Assembly: GCA_025062175.1 (NCBI GenBank) | Contig: JANXAX010000132.1 | Location: 1-7,118, forward strand | DNA: 7,118 bases | Origin: Anaerolineae bacterium | GTDB taxonomy: Bacteria > Chloroflexota > Anaerolineae > 4572-78 > NAK82 | Direction of reading: 5' to 3' | In this document: positions 5,458 through 7,118 of the stretch, piece after piece | Numbering within the stretch: the stretch's first letter is position 1 | Layout: every line of letters begins with the position of its first letter | Notes under the pieces: model-generated | Databases searched by the model: none | Seen by the model: the letters and a program-made list of their open reading frames with translations, nothing else | Told to the model about the DNA's origin: nothing | Made by a program: the position numbers and the translations under genes

Positions 5458-6825
5458 ATGATTTCCCAAAAAGGCTTGCTTGCGGGTGCAATGGCTTTGC
5501 TCATGCTGATCTTGTTGATCGCTCCAGCCACTCCAGCAGGGGCTCAGGCACCGGTTAAGCTGAATGTGTGGTCATCCCCGGATAACGCCGACGCGCTGAC
5601 CGAATTGGCAAGGCTCTTCATGGAGAAAAACCCCAACGTCACAATCGAGGTCTCCCCTATCTCTTGGGAGGTGCTCTATCCCCAAATTCTGGCCGACATC
5701 CGCGCCAAGACCGGAGCCTTTGATGTCACCACCTGGGATCTGATGACGGCCGGCTCCATCGCCGAAGGAATGCTCGACCTGACCAAGTTCGGCGAGGAGC
5801 ACCCCGACCTGGTTGACCCGAACTTTGATGTCAAAGACTTCATCCCGACTGCCTGGCACATCTACGGCATGTGGCAGGATAAGAACATCGGCTATCCTTT
5901 CTACGGGGCGACCATGTTCCTCTTCTATCGCAAAGATTACTTCGAGGACGCAGCCCTGAAAGCCGCCTTCAAGGAGAAATATGGTCGGGAACTGGCGCCT
6001 CCAGTCACCTGGGAAGAGGCCTTGGAAGTGGCCAAGTTCTTCACCAAATCAGAAAATCCCGCCTCTCCCACGGAATACGGCATCACCCTGATGTTCCCGC
6101 GCACCCACACCCTCTTCTACATGTATATCAACTGGTTCGCCCCGCTGCGCCGGAGCGAAGAGGGGATCAAGAAGTTCGGCGAAGTCAACCTGGACTGGGG
6201 AGATCTCTTCACCGCCGATCGCAAACCCGCTTTCAACAGCCCCGAAGGAGTCAAAGCCCTGGAAATGATGGAAGCGCTGATGAAGTACAGCCCTGACCCC
6301 TTAGGTTCAGATTACGGTGAGACCTTCGAGGCCTTTGGCAAGGGCTTGGCGGCGATGATCCCCTCCTGGACGGCCACGCTGGCCGGCTGGGCGGAGTTTC
6401 CCGAAGTCTCACCGGTCAAAGAGAAAGTGGGCGTGGCGATTATTCCGGGTGGCCATCCGGTGAGTGGCGGATGGGGGCTGGGCATTAACGCTGCCAGCAA
6501 GCATAAAGAGGAGGCCTTCCGCTTCGTCCAGTTCGCTACCAGCAAGGAGGGCGACAAGCTCCAGTGGATGAAGTACCGCGTCGGCCCGACCCGCTACTCG
6601 GTGTTGCAGGATCCGGAGGTGCTAGCCGATTCCCCCTGGCTGGGAGAGGTCTACGCCAAATCGCTGGAAAATGCGTCGCACAGACCGCGTATCCCGGAAG
6701 AGCCCAAGCTGGAGGATCTGATGGTCGGCACGCTGTCCGAGATCCTTATGGGGAAAAAGCCGGATAAAGCTGCCGCCCTGGAGGAACTGGCCGCCGAGTG
6801 GGAGAAGATCCTGGCTGGAAAATAA
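5458..6825 (+). CDS. Sugar ABC transporter solute-binding protein, family 1 (complete)
   Basis: This is a complete extracytoplasmic binding protein of 455 residues for a second carbohydrate importer. A Sec signal peptide is clear: M-I-S-Q-K, a hydrophobic core at about 6-22, then P-A-T-P-A-G-A-Q-A. Cleavage after A29 (A-G-A) is preferred, because cleavage after A31 would put proline at +1. There is no lipobox and the whole protein has no cysteine, so it is predicted to be soluble in a periplasm-like space. The mature start V-K-L-N-V-W-S-S and the W-E-V-L-Y-P-Q-I-L-A-D-I-R-A segment are typical of family 1. Late segments 'G-G-W-G-L-G-I-N-A-A-S-K-H-K-E-E-A-F-R-F-V' and 'A-A-L-E-E-L-A-A-E-W-E-K-I-L' are the usual C-lobe helices. 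It differs clearly from the binding protein at the left edge, so a different ligand is likely but not identifiable. It has its own promoter and is followed by a hairpin and a permease. Confidence 0.93.
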   Translation: MISQKGLLAGAMALLMLILLIAPATPAGAQAPVKLNVWSSPDNADALTELARLFMEKNPNVTIEVSPISWEVLYPQILADIRAKTGAFDVTTWDLMTAGSIAEGMLDLTKFGEEHPDLVDPNFDVKDFIPTAWHIYGMWQDKNIGYPFYGATMFLFYRKDYFEDAALKAAFKEKYGRELAPPVTWEEALEVAKFFTKSENPASPTEYGITLMFPRTHTLFYMYINWFAPLRRSEEGIKKFGEVNLDWGDLFTADRKPAFNSPEGVKALEMMEALMKYSPDPLGSDYGETFEAFGKGLAAMIPSWTATLAGWAEFPEVSPVKEKVGVAIIPGGHPVSGGWGLGINAASKHKEEAFRFVQFATSKEGDKLQWMKYRVGPTRYSVLQDPEVLADSPWLGEVYAKSLENASHRPRIPEEPKLEDLMVGTLSEILMGKKPDKAAALEELAAEWEKILAGK

Positions 6826-6834
6826 CGCGACGAA

Positions 6835-6871
6835 GGGAGGGCTGCGGGAGTTTTTCCCCTGCAGCCCTCCC
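6835..6871 (+). other. Perfect 11-bp hairpin between second binding protein and permease
   Basis: GGGAGGGCTGC at 6835-6845 is exactly complementary to GCAGCCCTCCC at 6861-6871. The stem can extend inward with G-U 6846/6860 and two G-C pairs (6847/6859, 6848/6858), leaving a 9-base loop that holds the T-run 6851-6855. No T-run follows the 3' arm, so it is not a standard intrinsic terminator. It starts 10 bases after the stop of the binding-protein gene. By analogy with malE-malF and other binding-protein operons, it probably stabilises the upstream mRNA or causes partial termination. Confidence 0.8.
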
Positions 6872-6904
6872 AGTTATGAATTGGGTGAGCGAACACATCG
6901 AGGT

Positions 6905-7118
6905 ATGCATTTACAATCCCGAATAGCTGCCATCATCCTCATCCTTCCCCTCGTACTCATATTGGCGAGCCTGACGATCTATCCCTTCCTGAACATGGTT
7001 TATATGTCCTTCCACAACTACGACCTGGCCAAGGGGGGAGATCCAAAGTTCATCGGGCTGGGCAATTACCTTGCCATTTTCCAAGACCGGCTGGCTGTCT
7101 CTTCGGTGGAGTTCACCG
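6905..7118 (+). CDS. Sugar ABC transporter permease, MalF/UgpA type (N-terminal part, cut by right edge)
   Basis: The first 71 residues of a permease are present: M-H-L-Q-S-R, a hydrophobic first helix at about residues 7-30 (I-A-A-I-I-L-I-L-P), then Y-P-F-L-N-M-V-Y-M-S-F-H-N-Y-D-L and F-I-G-L-G-N-Y. This is the same layout as the permease at 913 (Y-L-S-F-H-S-Y-S-L, W-V-G-L-E-N-F), so it belongs to the MalF/UgpA type. The frame stays open to the window end. The start is uncertain: the ATG at 6905 has only GAGG at 6900-6903 one base before it, and the in-frame TTG at 6881 has no better site. It should be the first membrane subunit of the second importer, with a partner permease beyond the edge. 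Confidence 0.88.
   Translation, partial: MHLQSRIAAIILILPLVLILASLTIYPFLNMVYMSFHNYDLAKGGDPKFIGLGNYLAIFQDRLAVSSVEFT

Noticed and set aside
4109..5491. 460-residue open frame on the minus strand across the isomerase-like gene
   Set aside because: It mirrors a gene with clear family motifs on the + strand. Its translation is low-complexity, rich in His, Gln, Gly and Arg, with no recognisable motif. Long antisense frames are common in G+C-rich genes.
6835..6871. Hairpin as a standard rho-independent terminator
   Set aside because: The only T-run is in the loop and none follows the 3' arm; the downstream permease must also be expressed for the transporter to work.

Overview
The window looks like a carbohydrate-uptake and catabolism locus from a G+C-rich bacterium (high G+C judged by eye). 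Every gene is on the + strand. Shine-Dalgarno sites are strong and purine-rich (AGGAG, AAGGAGG) and spacing is tight. Chloroflexota or another deep-branching, sugar-scavenging lineage fits the combination of family 1 sugar transporters, a URO-D family protein and an arabinose-isomerase-like protein. The one complete solute-binding protein has a cleavable signal peptide with no lipobox cysteine, which also fits a diderm lineage. No phylogenetic marker is present, so the assignment is weak.

Region 1 (1-2728): the C-terminal part of a sugar ABC transporter solute-binding protein runs in from the left edge. After an 87-base gap holding a 17-bp hairpin come two membrane permeases (MalF/UgpA-like, then MalG/UgpE-like), separated by only 13 bases. 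No ATPase gene is visible.

Region 2 (2736-5284): two enzymes follow with almost no spacing, apparently in the same operon. The first is a uroporphyrinogen-decarboxylase-superfamily protein that resembles the methyltransferase-type members rather than HemE. The second is a diverged L-arabinose/L-fucose-isomerase-like protein that keeps the expected metal-ligand Glu/Glu/His/His set. Together they look like a catabolic module for the sugar imported by transporter 1. The substrate cannot be read from the sequence.

Region 3 (5285-5457): a 173-base AT-richer gap carries weak terminator candidates, a sigma70-like promoter (TTGCCC, 17 bases, TAGAAT) and a strong ribosome binding site.

Region 4 (5458-7118): a second, complete solute-binding protein with a Sec signal peptide is followed by a perfect 11-bp hairpin and then the start of a third permease cut by the right edge. 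This is a second sugar importer next to the first. Both binding-protein/permease junctions carry a stable hairpin without a U-tract, the layout known elsewhere to keep binding-protein mRNA more abundant than permease mRNA.
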